Shown one piece after another: positions 54,117 through 62,597 of a stretch of DNA of 64,000 nucleotides (position 1 is its first letter; every line of letters starts with the position of its first letter). The notes under the pieces were generated by a model. It saw only the letters and a list, made by a program, of their open reading frames with translations, made no database searches and was not told the DNA's origin. The stretch covers positions 92,766-156,765 of the forward strand of contig SVNQ01000001.1 of assembly GCA_015066865.1 (NCBI GenBank), given 5' to 3'. Made by a program: the position numbers and the translations under genes. Source of the DNA: Ruminococcus sp. (GTDB lineage: Bacteria > Bacillota > Clostridia > Oscillospirales > Ruminococcaceae).

Positions 54117-55322
54117 TCATCCTGCGGTGCTGTCCATGATCAGGACAATGGTCATCACCACATGTGCCACAGTAACCAATACCAGCGGAATTGAGGTTGC
54201 TGCGATCCGCAGGCTGCGCTCCGATTGACGGGGCGTGGTATACGGCAGGCGTTCCTGCGCAAGCGTCACAACTAACGGGAACACACCCCAAGCGGCGAAC
54301 AAGATATAAATGACGTCCATTACTATATAAAAGGTATTCCATTCAAACGTATAGGCGATGTCAAACAGCATTGATGTGGTGTTGACTGCCATGTGGCAGA
54401 TAATGGCAGGTACAAGGGAATCATGTTTTACGGTGAGATAGCCCATGAAAATTCCCATAATGAACGCAAGCACAAACTGTGCAATGTTTTCATGCCACAA
54501 TCCAAAGAGGACTGCACTTGCGATAATGCCGAAGCGCTGGCTGGCTCTCGAAAGATTTTTCAGCACAAAGCCACGGAACAGCAATTCCTCCGTAACCGGA
54601 GCGATGAGACAGGTGTAAATGATCATCAGCACCAGATTTTTCATATCCTGTCCCGTGGAAAAATCAGGTTCATAAGCGGTAATACCCGCCTGTGACAGAA
54701 AGTCGGAAATAAATGCGGCGATTTTTCCGGATACCAGTTGCAGGGTGATGGCGATGCTCACATAGTAAAACGCACTTCCTGCCGAAAAATTCTTTGTACG
54801 GAACAATGACGGGATCGGAATTTTTGCCCATTTGCATCCAAACAGAGTAATGCCGACATTCAGGATCATGAAGATTATGAGGTTCATTGCTGTGTTTGAG
54901 GAGGAGGCATAGAAGAAATCCTCCAGAAGCGTTTCATAGTTGGCAGGCAGCTCGCCGCCGTTTGCCGCTTTATCGAATACCGTCTGCAAAGCGTAGAAAA
55001 GCAGCGTGAATACGATGCCGAGTACATTTGTCAGGATCAGATGCACCAGAAGTCCCGTTCCGGCGATGTTGTAATAGTGCCGGATCTTTCGCCGTTCTCT
55101 GGCATTCGGCTGCAGCGGTATCTCACATCCGGGAATCCGTATCTGCGGGACAACATCACCGAAGTCCTGATTGTAGTGGCGGTATTCCGTTTCATTTTCA
55201 AACGGGTTGTACGGGTCAATTATCGGATTATCACGCCGCTGCAATTCCGTTACCGCAGCACGAAGTTCAGCAGCCTGTATGCGGAATTCTTCCGCTGTAA
55301 AAATTTCCTGTTGTTCGTTCAT
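54117..55322 (-). CDS. CPBP family intramembrane glutamic endopeptidase
   Basis: A 401-residue membrane protein of the CAAX protease/bacteriocin-processing (CPBP, Abi) family. After a cytoplasmic N-terminus of ~100 charged residues it has about eight membrane helices. The active-site motifs are EELLFRGFV (near residue 245, catalytic Glu pair), FGLWHEN (near 275) and HMAVN (near 315). Family members cleave within membranes or confer bacteriocin self-immunity; the substrate here is unknown. Start ATG 55322 follows GAAGGAGGC; the frame runs on upstream without a site. Confidence 0.88.
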   Translation of the reverse strand: MNEQQEIFTAEEFRIQAAELRAAVTELQRRDNPIIDPYNPFENETEYRHYNQDFGDVVPQIRIPGCEIPLQPNARERRKIRHYYNIAGTGLLVHLILTNVLGIVFTLLFYALQTVFDKAANGGELPANYETLLEDFFYASSSNTAMNLIIFMILNVGITLFGCKWAKIPIPSLFRTKNFSAGSAFYYVSIAITLQLVSGKIAAFISDFLSQAGITAYEPDFSTGQDMKNLVLMIIYTCLIAPVTEELLFRGFVLKNLSRASQRFGIIASAVLFGLWHENIAQFVLAFIMGIFMGYLTVKHDSLVPAIICHMAVNTTSMLFDIAYTFEWNTFYIVMDVIYILFAAWGVFPLVVTLAQERLPYTTPRQSERSLRIAATSIPLVLVTVAHVVMTIVLIMDSTAG

Positions 55323-55459
55323 TGCAGCCTCCTTCTGCTGATACCATCTAAAGGGAGTCGTATTATCTATCATTGTAGCATAAAAAATGTGTTTCGTAAA
55401 CAGAAAACAGAAAATATTTCTGAAAAATGAAAAAATTTGCAAAACAGACAAAAAACATA

Positions 55460-55488
55460 TGGACAAATTAGATAAAATGTGCTATAAT
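55460..55488 (+). promoter_or_regulatory. Promoter of the Nudix gene
   Basis: TGGACA (55460-55465), a 17-base spacer, TATAAT (55483-55488), 55 bases before the ATG. Confidence 0.75.
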
Positions 55489-55542
55489 AATTATAACAAA
55501 TGATTACAGACTGTATAGCAGTACGGAAAGGAAGATGGTAAC

Positions 55543-55959
55543 ATGCGGCATGAAAAGTCATGCGGAGCAATTGTGTATCGAAAATCCCATGGAAACATTG
55601 AGATTTTGTTGATCCGGCATATCAACAGCGGTCACTGGTCATTTCCAAAGGGGCATGTAGAAGCCGGCGAAACGGAAGTGGAAACTGCCATTCGTGAGAT
55701 CAAAGAAGAAACCTCCATTGATGTGATCGTAGATTCCACATTTCGGGAAACGGTGTCCTACTCCCCGAAGCGTGACACGCAGAAGGTCGTGGTGTATTTC
55801 ATAGCGAAGGCGAAGAACTATGATTTTGTACCGCAGGCGGAGGAGATTTCCGAAGTACGATGGGTTGACATTGGTCATGCTGCCCATTTGCTGACGTATG
55901 AGAACGACAAGAACATTGTGATCAAAGCCAAAAATGTGATTAAAAATGCGGCATGTTGA
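55543..55959 (+). CDS. Nudix hydrolase
   Basis: A 138-residue hydrolase. The Nudix box is complete at residues 38-60 (GHVEAGETEVETAIREIKEET, the G-x5-E-x7-REUxEE pattern) and binds the metal needed to split a nucleoside diphosphate linked to another group. The opening SCGAIVYR and SFPKGHVE resemble the diadenosine tetraphosphate hydrolase (Ap4A) group of Firmicutes, but the substrate is only a guess. Start follows GGAAAGGAAG. Monocistronic. Confidence 0.9.
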   Translation: MRHEKSCGAIVYRKSHGNIEILLIRHINSGHWSFPKGHVEAGETEVETAIREIKEETSIDVIVDSTFRETVSYSPKRDTQKVVVYFIAKAKNYDFVPQAEEISEVRWVDIGHAAHLLTYENDKNIVIKAKNVIKNAAC

Positions 55960-55966
55960 TGCCTGC

Positions 55967-55999
55967 AGGCAGTCCCCGAAGGGTGGGGGCTGCTTTTTT
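55967..55999 (+). terminator. Terminator of the Nudix gene
   Basis: GCAGTCCCC/GGGGGCTGC with a loop of about 7 bases, then six T residues, 9 bases after the stop. Confidence 0.88.
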
Positions 56000-56071
56000 C
56001 ATGCCTTTGGCATAACTTCGCGAAAATTGGTCATAATCCAGACAGAAGATTACGGATAAGGGGGCTTTGCC

Positions 56072-56761
56072 ATGAGCATACTGCTGATTCGTTCGCTCAT
56101 TGTCTATGTTGTTGTCATAGGTTCTGTGCGTCTGATGGGAAAGCGTCAGCTCGGAGAACTGCAGCCATCGGAGCTTGCGGTTACGATACTGGTTTCCAAT
56201 ATTGCTACGCTGTCGCTTGAAAATTCGGATATTCCGCTGCTTCGGGGAATACTCCCGATGATGGCATTGGTTTGCTACGAGGTAGTGGTATCGTGGGCTT
56301 CATTGAAATCCGTGCGCCTGCGGCGATTGGTTTCGGGCAGCCCAAAAATCATCATCCGTGAGGGAAATATTGATCAGGAAATGCTGCATGCGCTGCGTTT
56401 TTCCGTGGATGATCTCATGAGCACGCTGCGCACGAACGGTGTGTTTTCTGTGGAGGACGTGCAGTTTGCCATTGTGGAAACCAATGGTGCTGTGTCGGTG
56501 TATCAGAAATCCGAGGCGCAGCCCGCTACGAAGAAGGATGTGCATACGGTGGAAAAGGATGTGGATCCTCCGCAGATCATCATTGCGGACGGCGAGCTGA
56601 GGGAAACGACGCTTGCCGCCATCGGGCAGGATCGGAAATGGCTCAATGCCGTGCTTCGGGGACGTTCGCTGACCGTACCGGAGATATTCCTGCTGACAGC
56701 GGATACGGCATGCAACTGCCACATCGTAAAGAAGGAAAAAGGAAGGAGGAAACGCCCATGA
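56072..56761 (+). CDS. DUF421 domain membrane protein (YetF-like)
   Basis: A 229-residue protein with two to three N-terminal membrane helices (about 3-22, 38-50 and 57-76) and the DUF421 cytoplasmic part containing RLVSGSPKIIIREGNIDQE, LRTNGVFSVEDVQFAIVETNGAVSVY. The N-terminal GKRQLGELQPSELAVTILVSN is the family hallmark. Homologs such as Bacillus YetF/YdfS/YrbG are membrane proteins linked to spores and cell envelope; the biochemical role is unknown. It is coupled to a DUF4363 protein by ATGA overlap, an arrangement commonly found in Clostridia. The ribosome site is AAGGGGGC. Confidence 0.87.
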   Translation: MSILLIRSLIVYVVVIGSVRLMGKRQLGELQPSELAVTILVSNIATLSLENSDIPLLRGILPMMALVCYEVVVSWASLKSVRLRRLVSGSPKIIIREGNIDQEMLHALRFSVDDLMSTLRTNGVFSVEDVQFAIVETNGAVSVYQKSEAQPATKKDVHTVEKDVDPPQIIIADGELRETTLAAIGQDRKWLNAVLRGRSLTVPEIFLLTADTACNCHIVKKEKGRRKRP

Positions 56762-57135
56762 ACCGATGCAGGATCAGTCTGGCAATTCTCATTTCACTGG
56801 TCGTGCTGTGTGCGAGTGCGCTGTTTGTTTTGCGCTGGCAGTCCGAAAAATTAACGGAACGGACGGAAGCGGTTGCGCAGGCAGTCGAAGGCGGTAATAC
56901 CGAGCAGGCACTTGCAGGGTATGACAAACTGATGGAGGAATGGGAGCATTTTCATGACATTACAGGGGTTTTTGTGGACGGGACAAAGCTTGACCCCATC
57001 CGCCAACTGCTTGCAGGACTGCGTCCGCTGATCGAAGCGGAGCATCCCGAGGTGCTTTCAGAGCTTGAACGCATAAGGGAACTTGCACAGGATGTGTTCA
57101 CGGAGGAACTGCCGGATCTGTGGCATATATTATAA
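56758..57135 (+). CDS. DUF4363 family protein
   Basis: A 125-residue protein with one N-terminal membrane helix (SLAILISLVVLCASALFVL, about 7-25) and a helical, acidic outside domain in which WEHFHDITGVFVDGTKLDPI resembles the DUF4363 pattern. It accompanies a DUF421 protein, with start and stop codons overlapping by ATGA, so they are likely to act together. No catalytic motif. Confidence 0.75.
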   Translation: MNRCRISLAILISLVVLCASALFVLRWQSEKLTERTEAVAQAVEGGNTEQALAGYDKLMEEWEHFHDITGVFVDGTKLDPIRQLLAGLRPLIEAEHPEVLSELERIRELAQDVFTEELPDLWHIL

Positions 57136-57142
57136 AGAATAA

Positions 57143-57180
57143 AAAGGCGTTCCCTGCAAAAATGGCAGGAAACGCCTTAT
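57143..57180. terminator. Bidirectional terminator between DUF4363 and dus genes
   Basis: AAGGCGTTCCCTGC with GCAGGAAACGCCTT (one mismatch) around a loop of about 8 bases; it serves both convergent genes. Confidence 0.78.
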
Positions 57181-57182
57181 AT

Positions 57183-58163
57183 TTATGCTCTGTTCACTTC
57201 CAGAAAATCCTCCGCAAGCCGTTGTGCCTCCTCATAGGACGACAAATTATAGCACCTTGCACGGAAGGCGGCAGCACCAAAATGCCCCGTCATATACCAC
57301 GATGCATGTTTTCTCGCCTCACGAATTGCGATCTCCGGCGGTTTCTTGCTGCTTTCCACGATCATCCGGATGTGCCGCAGCATCATTTCCATCCTCTCCT
57401 CCGGTGTTGGCGGTATGTAGGGGATACCTTTAAAATACGCATCAATTTCCTTGAAGATCCATGGATTTCCGTAGGTCGCACGTCCCACCGCCACAAGGTC
57501 GCAGCCCGTCTGCTCGTACATTGCCGCCGCATCCTGCGCACTGCAGATGTCGCCGTTGCCGATGACCGGCACGGAAACGGCACGCTTCACCGCTGCGATC
57601 TGCGACCAGTCCGCATTGCCGGAATAAAGCTGCGTTTTCGTCCTGCCGTGCACCGTAATTGCCGCTGCACCTGCTGCTTCCATCGCCTGTGCAAAGGACA
57701 CGGCATTGATGTGGTCGGCATCCCAGCCGATGCGCATTTTCACCGTTACCGGTACGGAGGATTCTTTGACCGCCGCACGCACGCATTCCGCTGCGAGATC
57801 GGGCGTTTTCATCAGCGCAGAGCCTGCGCCCGTGTTCACAACCTTCGGCACGGGACAGCCCATGTTCAGATCAATGAAATCGGGCTTGTATACCTGCACC
57901 ATCGACACCGCCCTTGCGATAAATTCCGGCTCGCTGCCGAACAGCTGCAGCGCCATCGGACGTTCGGTTTCTGTGATGCGGCAAAGCTCCGCACTGCCCT
58001 TGCTGTCATAGCAAAGCCCCTTAGCGGAGATCATTTCGCTGACCAACAGTACTGCGCCGTGTTCTTTGGCAAGACTTCGGTAAGCGTAATCCGCAACGCC
58101 TGCCATGGGCGCAAGTGCTGCGGTTTTCTCAAATAGATGGCTGCCGATGGTGATGGTCTGCAT
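57183..58163 (-). CDS. dus: tRNA-dihydrouridine synthase
   Basis: A flavin enzyme that reduces uridines in tRNA D-loops. The 326-residue TIM barrel shows ALAPMAGVADYAYRSLAKEHGA, QLFGSEPEF, DLNMGCPVPKVVNTGAGSALM (cofactor-binding and catalytic cysteine in MGCP, near residue 100), ITVHGRTKTQLYSGNADW and IGNGDI, then VAVGRATYGNPWIF. It resembles the DusB group most. Start ATG 58163 follows GGAACCC. It is monocistronic. Confidence 0.93.
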   Translation of the reverse strand: MQTITIGSHLFEKTAALAPMAGVADYAYRSLAKEHGAVLLVSEMISAKGLCYDSKGSAELCRITETERPMALQLFGSEPEFIARAVSMVQVYKPDFIDLNMGCPVPKVVNTGAGSALMKTPDLAAECVRAAVKESSVPVTVKMRIGWDADHINAVSFAQAMEAAGAAAITVHGRTKTQLYSGNADWSQIAAVKRAVSVPVIGNGDICSAQDAAAMYEQTGCDLVAVGRATYGNPWIFKEIDAYFKGIPYIPPTPEERMEMMLRHIRMIVESSKKPPEIAIREARKHASWYMTGHFGAAAFRARCYNLSSYEEAQRLAEDFLEVNRA

Positions 58164-58317
58164 GGGGGTTCCTCCGTTTCACTTCTTCATTTCTTCCTTT
58201 CTATTTTGCCACAAAAGAGGGTATTTGTCAAGGGATGGATTTTTGGGGGGATTTGCTGAATTTGGTGATAGTATCTTGTGCAATATATAAAAAAACAGGA
58301 TGTTTTTCCCGAAAGAC

Positions 58318-58345
58318 TTGTGTTTTTACGGAAAGATGCTATAAT
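58318..58345 (+). promoter_or_regulatory. Promoter of the first LRR-dockerin gene
   Basis: TTGTGT (58318-58323), a 16-base spacer and TATAAT (58340-58345), about 48 bases before the ATG. Confidence 0.72.
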
Positions 58346-58392
58346 AAAAATAAGAATCCATATTCGTATGGTAATGTAGAAAGGGTGATACT

Positions 58393-60009
58393 ATGAAAAC
58401 AACCAAAATCGCATCTCTGCTGACAGCCTTTGCAATGCTTACGGGAACTGCGGCAATACCGGAGGCTGCAGTGACAGCAGGTGCGGCAGAAACTGAAAAA
58501 TCAACCGAAGGAACATACGACTATCAGACAGAACTAAATGATCTGACAAGCAACAGCATAAAGTCTGAGGATGAGCTCGAAAACAACTGCGAGCCAGTGG
58601 AAAAGCTGGATTACGGTCCGTTGAAGTGCTTGGTGCTTTTTGGAAATAGTGCCGAGATTGTCGATTGTGATGAAGCAGTAACGGAAGTAGAGATCCCTGA
58701 GGTAATCCACAACGCGAGGGTGGAAGAGATTGACGATTATGCATTTTTCAATTGTAACAAGCTGACCACCATTACCATTCCCACCAGTGTGACGCATATT
58801 GGAGCAGCGGCATTTTCCGGCTGCGAAAGTCTCACCGACGTTTACTACGCCGGCACAGAAGAGGAATGGAATGCAATTGAGATTAGCACTTACTATAACG
58901 ACGCTCTTCTGGATGCCGCCATCCACTGCACCAATGTTCCCGAGAATACCGTTATGGAATCTCTGACCTATGAAAAAATTGATGATCAAGTTATAATCAC
59001 CGGTTGTGACAAAACTGCCACGGAAGTGGAGATACCTGCGGAAATTGACGGATTGTCTGTAAAAATTGGCAGCGAAGCGTTCAAGGAATGCTCGGAACTG
59101 GCGTCTGTCACCATCTCCGAAGGTGTACATTATATCTGGGATGCTGCGTTTGAAAATTGTGAGTCTTTGACTTCCGTTACCTTCCCTGAAACTCTGTCCT
59201 CAATTGGAGATAATGCATTCAAGGGATGTACTGCATTGGAAAGCATTTCAATTCCCGAAGGTGTACATTATATCTGGGATGCTGCGTTTGAAAATTGTGA
59301 GTCTTTGACTTCCGTTACCTTCCCTGAAACTCTGAGCTCAATTAGAGATAATGCATTCAAGGGATGTACTTCATTGGAAAGCATTTCAATTCCCGCAGAT
59401 GTTTATAAGGGCAAGGGTGCATTCATGGATTGCGTGAATCTGAAGAATGTACAGATTGCCGAAGGAGGGGACGAATTTGACTATTTGGCTGAATACTGCT
59501 TTGCCGGCTGTACTTCGCTGGAGACGATCGTGATTCCCGGAACGATCACAATTCTTGAAGATAATTTATTCCAGGGCTGTAAGAATCTGAAATCCATTAC
59601 CATTCCGAAGAGTGTGAAGAAGATCAAAGACGAAGTTTTTGACGGATGTTCTTCTCTGATGGATGTCTACTACACCGGCACCGAAGAGGAATGGAAGGCA
59701 ATTGAGAACTATGAAGCCCTTAAGGATGTCACCATCCACTACAATTATGTTCCCGAATCCCCGGTATCCCTCGGCAACCTCAATGGTGATAACTCCATCG
59801 ACGCAACGGACGCAGCCTTCCTGCTTTCCGCAGCAGCGGCAGCAGGCGCAGGCGGCGAGAGCGGACTGACAGCGGAGCAGACCGCAGCTGCCGACCTCAA
59901 TGGTGACGGTGCTTTCGATGCAAGCGATGCCGCTTTGATTCTCATGTATGCAGCGTATTCCGGTGCAGGCGGTGATCTGAGCATTACGGACTATCTTGCA
60001 CAGTTATAA
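58393..60009 (+). CDS. Secreted BspA-like leucine-rich-repeat protein with C-terminal dockerin
   Basis: A 538-residue exported protein: signal peptide (to about residue 30, AAVTAGAA), a charged stretch, then about ten LRR_5 (BspA-like, Treponema pallidum type) repeats of ~23 residues with the core LTxITIPxSVxxIGxxAFxGC, interrupted by two inserts that read DVYYAGTEEEWNAIE and DVYYTGTEEEWKAIE. The last ~80 residues are a type I dockerin with calcium loops DNSIDATD and DLNGDGAFDASD, so it could dock to a cohesin-bearing scaffold. The LRR part may mediate binding to cells, matrix or polysaccharide. Start follows GAAAGGGTGATAC. The dockerin is the same sequence as in the next gene. Confidence 0.87.
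   Translation: MKTTKIASLLTAFAMLTGTAAIPEAAVTAGAAETEKSTEGTYDYQTELNDLTSNSIKSEDELENNCEPVEKLDYGPLKCLVLFGNSAEIVDCDEAVTEVEIPEVIHNARVEEIDDYAFFNCNKLTTITIPTSVTHIGAAAFSGCESLTDVYYAGTEEEWNAIEISTYYNDALLDAAIHCTNVPENTVMESLTYEKIDDQVIITGCDKTATEVEIPAEIDGLSVKIGSEAFKECSELASVTISEGVHYIWDAAFENCESLTSVTFPETLSSIGDNAFKGCTALESISIPEGVHYIWDAAFENCESLTSVTFPETLSSIRDNAFKGCTSLESISIPADVYKGKGAFMDCVNLKNVQIAEGGDEFDYLAEYCFAGCTSLETIVIPGTITILEDNLFQGCKNLKSITIPKSVKKIKDEVFDGCSSLMDVYYTGTEEEWKAIENYEALKDVTIHYNYVPESPVSLGNLNGDNSIDATDAAFLLSAAAAAGAGGESGLTAEQTAAADLNGDGAFDASDAALILMYAAYSGAGGDLSITDYLAQL
59119..59394 (+). repeat. 138-base tandem duplication within the LRR gene
   Basis: The segment starting at 59119 (GAAGGTGTACATTATATCTGG) recurs at 59257, period 138 bases (46 residues, two LRR units), with only a handful of differences over most of its length. 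It is a recent in-frame duplication. Confidence 0.88.
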
Positions 60010-60016
60010 TTTTTTC

Positions 60017-60048
60017 AAATCCCCGACACGGTGTGTGTCGGGGATTTG
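60017..60048 (+). terminator. Terminator of the first LRR-dockerin gene
   Basis: AAATCCCCGACAC/GTGTCGGGGATTT with a 5-base loop, 8 bases past the stop. Confidence 0.85.
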
Positions 60049-60119
60049 CTGTGTTCTTACCAAAAATAGGTGGGGAAATCTATACAAAACAGAGAAATTG
60101 AAATATATAGTAAATTTAA

Positions 60120-60148
60120 TTGACAAATTAAGATAAATATGCTACAAT
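60120..60148 (+). promoter_or_regulatory. Promoter of the second LRR-dockerin gene
   Basis: A perfect TTGACA (60120-60125), 17 bases, TACAAT (60143-60148), 55 bases before the ATG. Confidence 0.85.
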
Positions 60149-60203
60149 GTAAATGGTGATTGCGTGTAAAATCACAAAATAGGATAGGGAAGGATGAAGT
60201 ATT

Positions 60204-61949
60204 ATGAAAAAAACAAAATTTGTATCAGTATTGACAGCCTGCGCAATGCTTTCGGGAATGGCGGTCATGCTCCCGATGATGCCGGATTCGGCAATTGTGG
60301 CGGGTGCCTATGAAAACGAAACCTACGGACAGCTCACCTATATAAATGCCGGTGATTATATTGCTATCACCGACTGTGACGAAGCTGCAACAGAAGTAGA
60401 GATCCCTGCGGAGATCGACGGGGTAAAGGTGACAGTGCTTGCAAAAGCTGCATTTAAAGACTGCTCCAATTTGACTACCGTTACCATTCCGGATGGTGTC
60501 ACAAGTATTGGAGATTCTGCATTTTATAGATGCACCTCTCTGACCTCCATCACCATTCCGGATGGTGTCAAGACTATTTGGATAGATGCATTTTATGGCT
60601 GTGAAGCTCTGACCACCATCACCATTCCGGATAGTGTCACGAGTATTGGATATAGTGCGTTTTCCGGCTGTTCCTCTTTGACATCCATCACCATTCCGGA
60701 AGGTGTCAAGAGTATTGGTTCCGGTGCATTCGGGGGTTGTTCCAAGCTGTCCTCCATTACAGTTTCTGAAAACAATGCATTCTACAAATCAATTGACGGC
60801 GTTTTATTCTCCAAGGACGGGAGCCTGCTCGTGAACTTCCCAGCGGGTAAAACGAAGGATGCCTATGTGATTCCGGATAGTGTTACGAGTATTGGATCGT
60901 CTGCATTTTCCGGTTGTTCCGGTCTGACTTCCATCGCCATTCCGGATGGTGTCACGAGCATTGGAAACAGTGCATTTGATGACTGTTCCGGTTTGACTTC
61001 CATCAACATTCCGGATGGTGTTACGAATACTGAATTGTCTGCGTTTGACGGCTGTTCCTCTCTGACCTCCATCAACATTCCGGATGGTGTTACGAGTATT
61101 GGGAATTTTGCATTTAGTGACTGTTCCTCTCTGACCTCCATCAACATTCCGGATGGTGTTACGAGTATTGGGAATTTTGCATTTGAAGACTGTTCCTCTC
61201 TGACCTCCATCACCATTCCGGATAGTGTTACGAGTATTGGATCGTCTGCATTTTCCGGCTGTTCCGGTCTGACTTCTATCACCATTCCGGATGGTGTCAC
61301 GAGTATTGGATATCGTGCGTTTTCCGGCTGTTCCGGTCTGACCACCATCACCATTCCGGATAGTGTCACTGATATTGGTGGGAGTGCATTTTATGATTGT
61401 GATGCTCTGACCACTGTCACCATTCCGAATAGTGTCACGGGTATTGGAGACTATACATTTTATGATTGTGATGCGCTGAACACCGTCACCATTCCGGATA
61501 GTGTCACGAGTATTGGAAATTATGCATTTTATGACTGTGGCGCTCTGACTGCCATCACCATTCAGAACTCCGAATGTGAAATTTACGACAATAGTGGGAC
61601 AATCGACAAAAACGCTACCATCCGTGGCTACGCAAATTCCACGGCACAGGCGTATGCCGAGAAGTACGAACGTAAATTTGAGGTAATTGGCGAAAGCCCT
61701 GCCCTCCCCCTCGGCAACCTCAATGGTGATAACTCCATCGACGCAACGGATGCAGCCTTCCTGCTTTCCGCAGCGGCAGCAGCGGGTGCAGGCGGCGAGA
61801 GCGGGCTGACAGCGGAGCAGACCGCAGCTGCCGACCTCAATGGTGACGGTGCTTTCGATGCAAGCGATGCAGCTTTGATTCTCATGTATGCAGCGTATTC
61901 CGGTGCAGGCGGTGATCTGAGCATTACGGACTATCTTGCACAGCTGTAA
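60204..61949 (+). CDS. Secreted BspA-like leucine-rich-repeat protein with C-terminal dockerin
   Basis: A 581-residue exported protein. Signal peptide to about residue 35 (AIVAGA), an ACDEAATEVEIPAEIDGVKV-type start, then about 17 LRR_5 repeats of 23 residues, most reading LTSITIPDGVTSIGxxAFxGCS almost without change, with one non-LRR insert (ENNAFYKSIDGVLFSKDGS) and a typical BspA end (IRGYANSTAQAYAEKYERKF). The C-terminal 79 residues are a type I dockerin, identical to that in the preceding protein. Its own promoter and terminator (61972) make it a separate unit. Repeats so similar in DNA suggest ongoing expansion. Start follows GGGAAGGATG. Confidence 0.87.
   Translation: MKKTKFVSVLTACAMLSGMAVMLPMMPDSAIVAGAYENETYGQLTYINAGDYIAITDCDEAATEVEIPAEIDGVKVTVLAKAAFKDCSNLTTVTIPDGVTSIGDSAFYRCTSLTSITIPDGVKTIWIDAFYGCEALTTITIPDSVTSIGYSAFSGCSSLTSITIPEGVKSIGSGAFGGCSKLSSITVSENNAFYKSIDGVLFSKDGSLLVNFPAGKTKDAYVIPDSVTSIGSSAFSGCSGLTSIAIPDGVTSIGNSAFDDCSGLTSINIPDGVTNTELSAFDGCSSLTSINIPDGVTSIGNFAFSDCSSLTSINIPDGVTSIGNFAFEDCSSLTSITIPDSVTSIGSSAFSGCSGLTSITIPDGVTSIGYRAFSGCSGLTTITIPDSVTDIGGSAFYDCDALTTVTIPNSVTGIGDYTFYDCDALNTVTIPDSVTSIGNYAFYDCGALTAITIQNSECEIYDNSGTIDKNATIRGYANSTAQAYAEKYERKFEVIGESPALPLGNLNGDNSIDATDAAFLLSAAAAAGAGGESGLTAEQTAAADLNGDGAFDASDAALILMYAAYSGAGGDLSITDYLAQL
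60466..61560 (+). repeat. 69-base LRR repeat array
   Basis: Within the gene about 15 units of 69 bases share the core ACCATTCCGGATGGTGTCAC (or AGTGTCAC) and a TGTTCC.GGTCTGAC start, often with synonymous differences only. This is a coding tandem repeat, not a CRISPR array: there are no unique spacers. Confidence 0.9.
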
Positions 61950-61971
61950 ACACAGCTACATATCAGCATAC

Positions 61972-62003
61972 GCACGGACGGCATTGACCGTCCGTGCCTT
62001 TTT
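61972..62003 (+). terminator. Terminator of the second LRR-dockerin gene
   Basis: GCACGGACGG/CCGTCCGTGC with a 6-base loop and a TTTTT run, 22 bases past the stop. Confidence 0.88.
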
Positions 62004-62070
62004 ATCGGTTGTTGACTTTGAAGTTCCCGTGTGGTATACTAAAATCAAAGAAAAAGGGGGTGCCTTGCCG

Positions 62071-62523
62071 ATGAACATCGAAAAAATATTCGAACAATGC
62101 GAAAAACTCAACAGGGAGTTCAACACTGCCGCCCGTGAGATGAACGGCAGGGAGCTTGCGGCATTGCGAACCCGCCTTATGATGAAATATGACGCGGCAT
62201 TTGTCAACGGCTGGACAGTGCGCCTGAACAGACGGGTTGAGGATGTTTTTACTGCGGAACAGGTGCAGGTATGGGAGCAGACGGGAAAAGGTGTGTTCGG
62301 AAAACGGAGATCCACCCGAAAACTGCGGCTCGCACTGCGTTCCCAAGCCCTTTCCGATACTATTATTAAATGTATCGCTTCTGCGGAAGAACCACCGTGC
62401 ATCGGGCAGCAGGTTCGTGTGTGCGGTGAACTGGAACTCGTGCTGTTCCTGCATCCTGAGGGGGTGCAGTGGAAATCTGCGGAATTTCTGAAATATGTGA
62501 GAATCACACAGGTTGACGGCTGA
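62071..62523 (+). CDS. Protein of unknown function
   Basis: A 150-residue soluble protein with no signal peptide. The first 45 residues form a charged helix (MNIEKIFEQCEKLNREFNTAAREMNGRELAALR), followed by FVNGWTVRLNRRVEDVFTAEQVQVWEQTGKGVFGKRRSTRK and a C-terminal segment, CGELELVLFLHPEGVQWKSAEFLKYVRI, that looks like beta strands. I do not recognise the family. The ATG at 62071 follows a GGGGG-rich site 10 bases before; earlier in-frame codons overlap the LRR gene's terminator. It precedes an AraC-type regulator by 74 bases. Confidence 0.65.
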   Translation: MNIEKIFEQCEKLNREFNTAAREMNGRELAALRTRLMMKYDAAFVNGWTVRLNRRVEDVFTAEQVQVWEQTGKGVFGKRRSTRKLRLALRSQALSDTIIKCIASAEEPPCIGQQVRVCGELELVLFLHPEGVQWKSAEFLKYVRITQVDG

Positions 62524-62597
62524 CCGCATAAAAAGTCGGGTAATGTTTTCGAAACTATGCTACAATAGAGATACAGCCGGAGGAGGGAAGTGCGGAT

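Noticed and set aside
60466..61560. Regular 69-base repeats that could pass for a CRISPR array
   Set aside because: The repeats are coding, 23 residues in phase, with no unique spacers of constant length and no cas genes.
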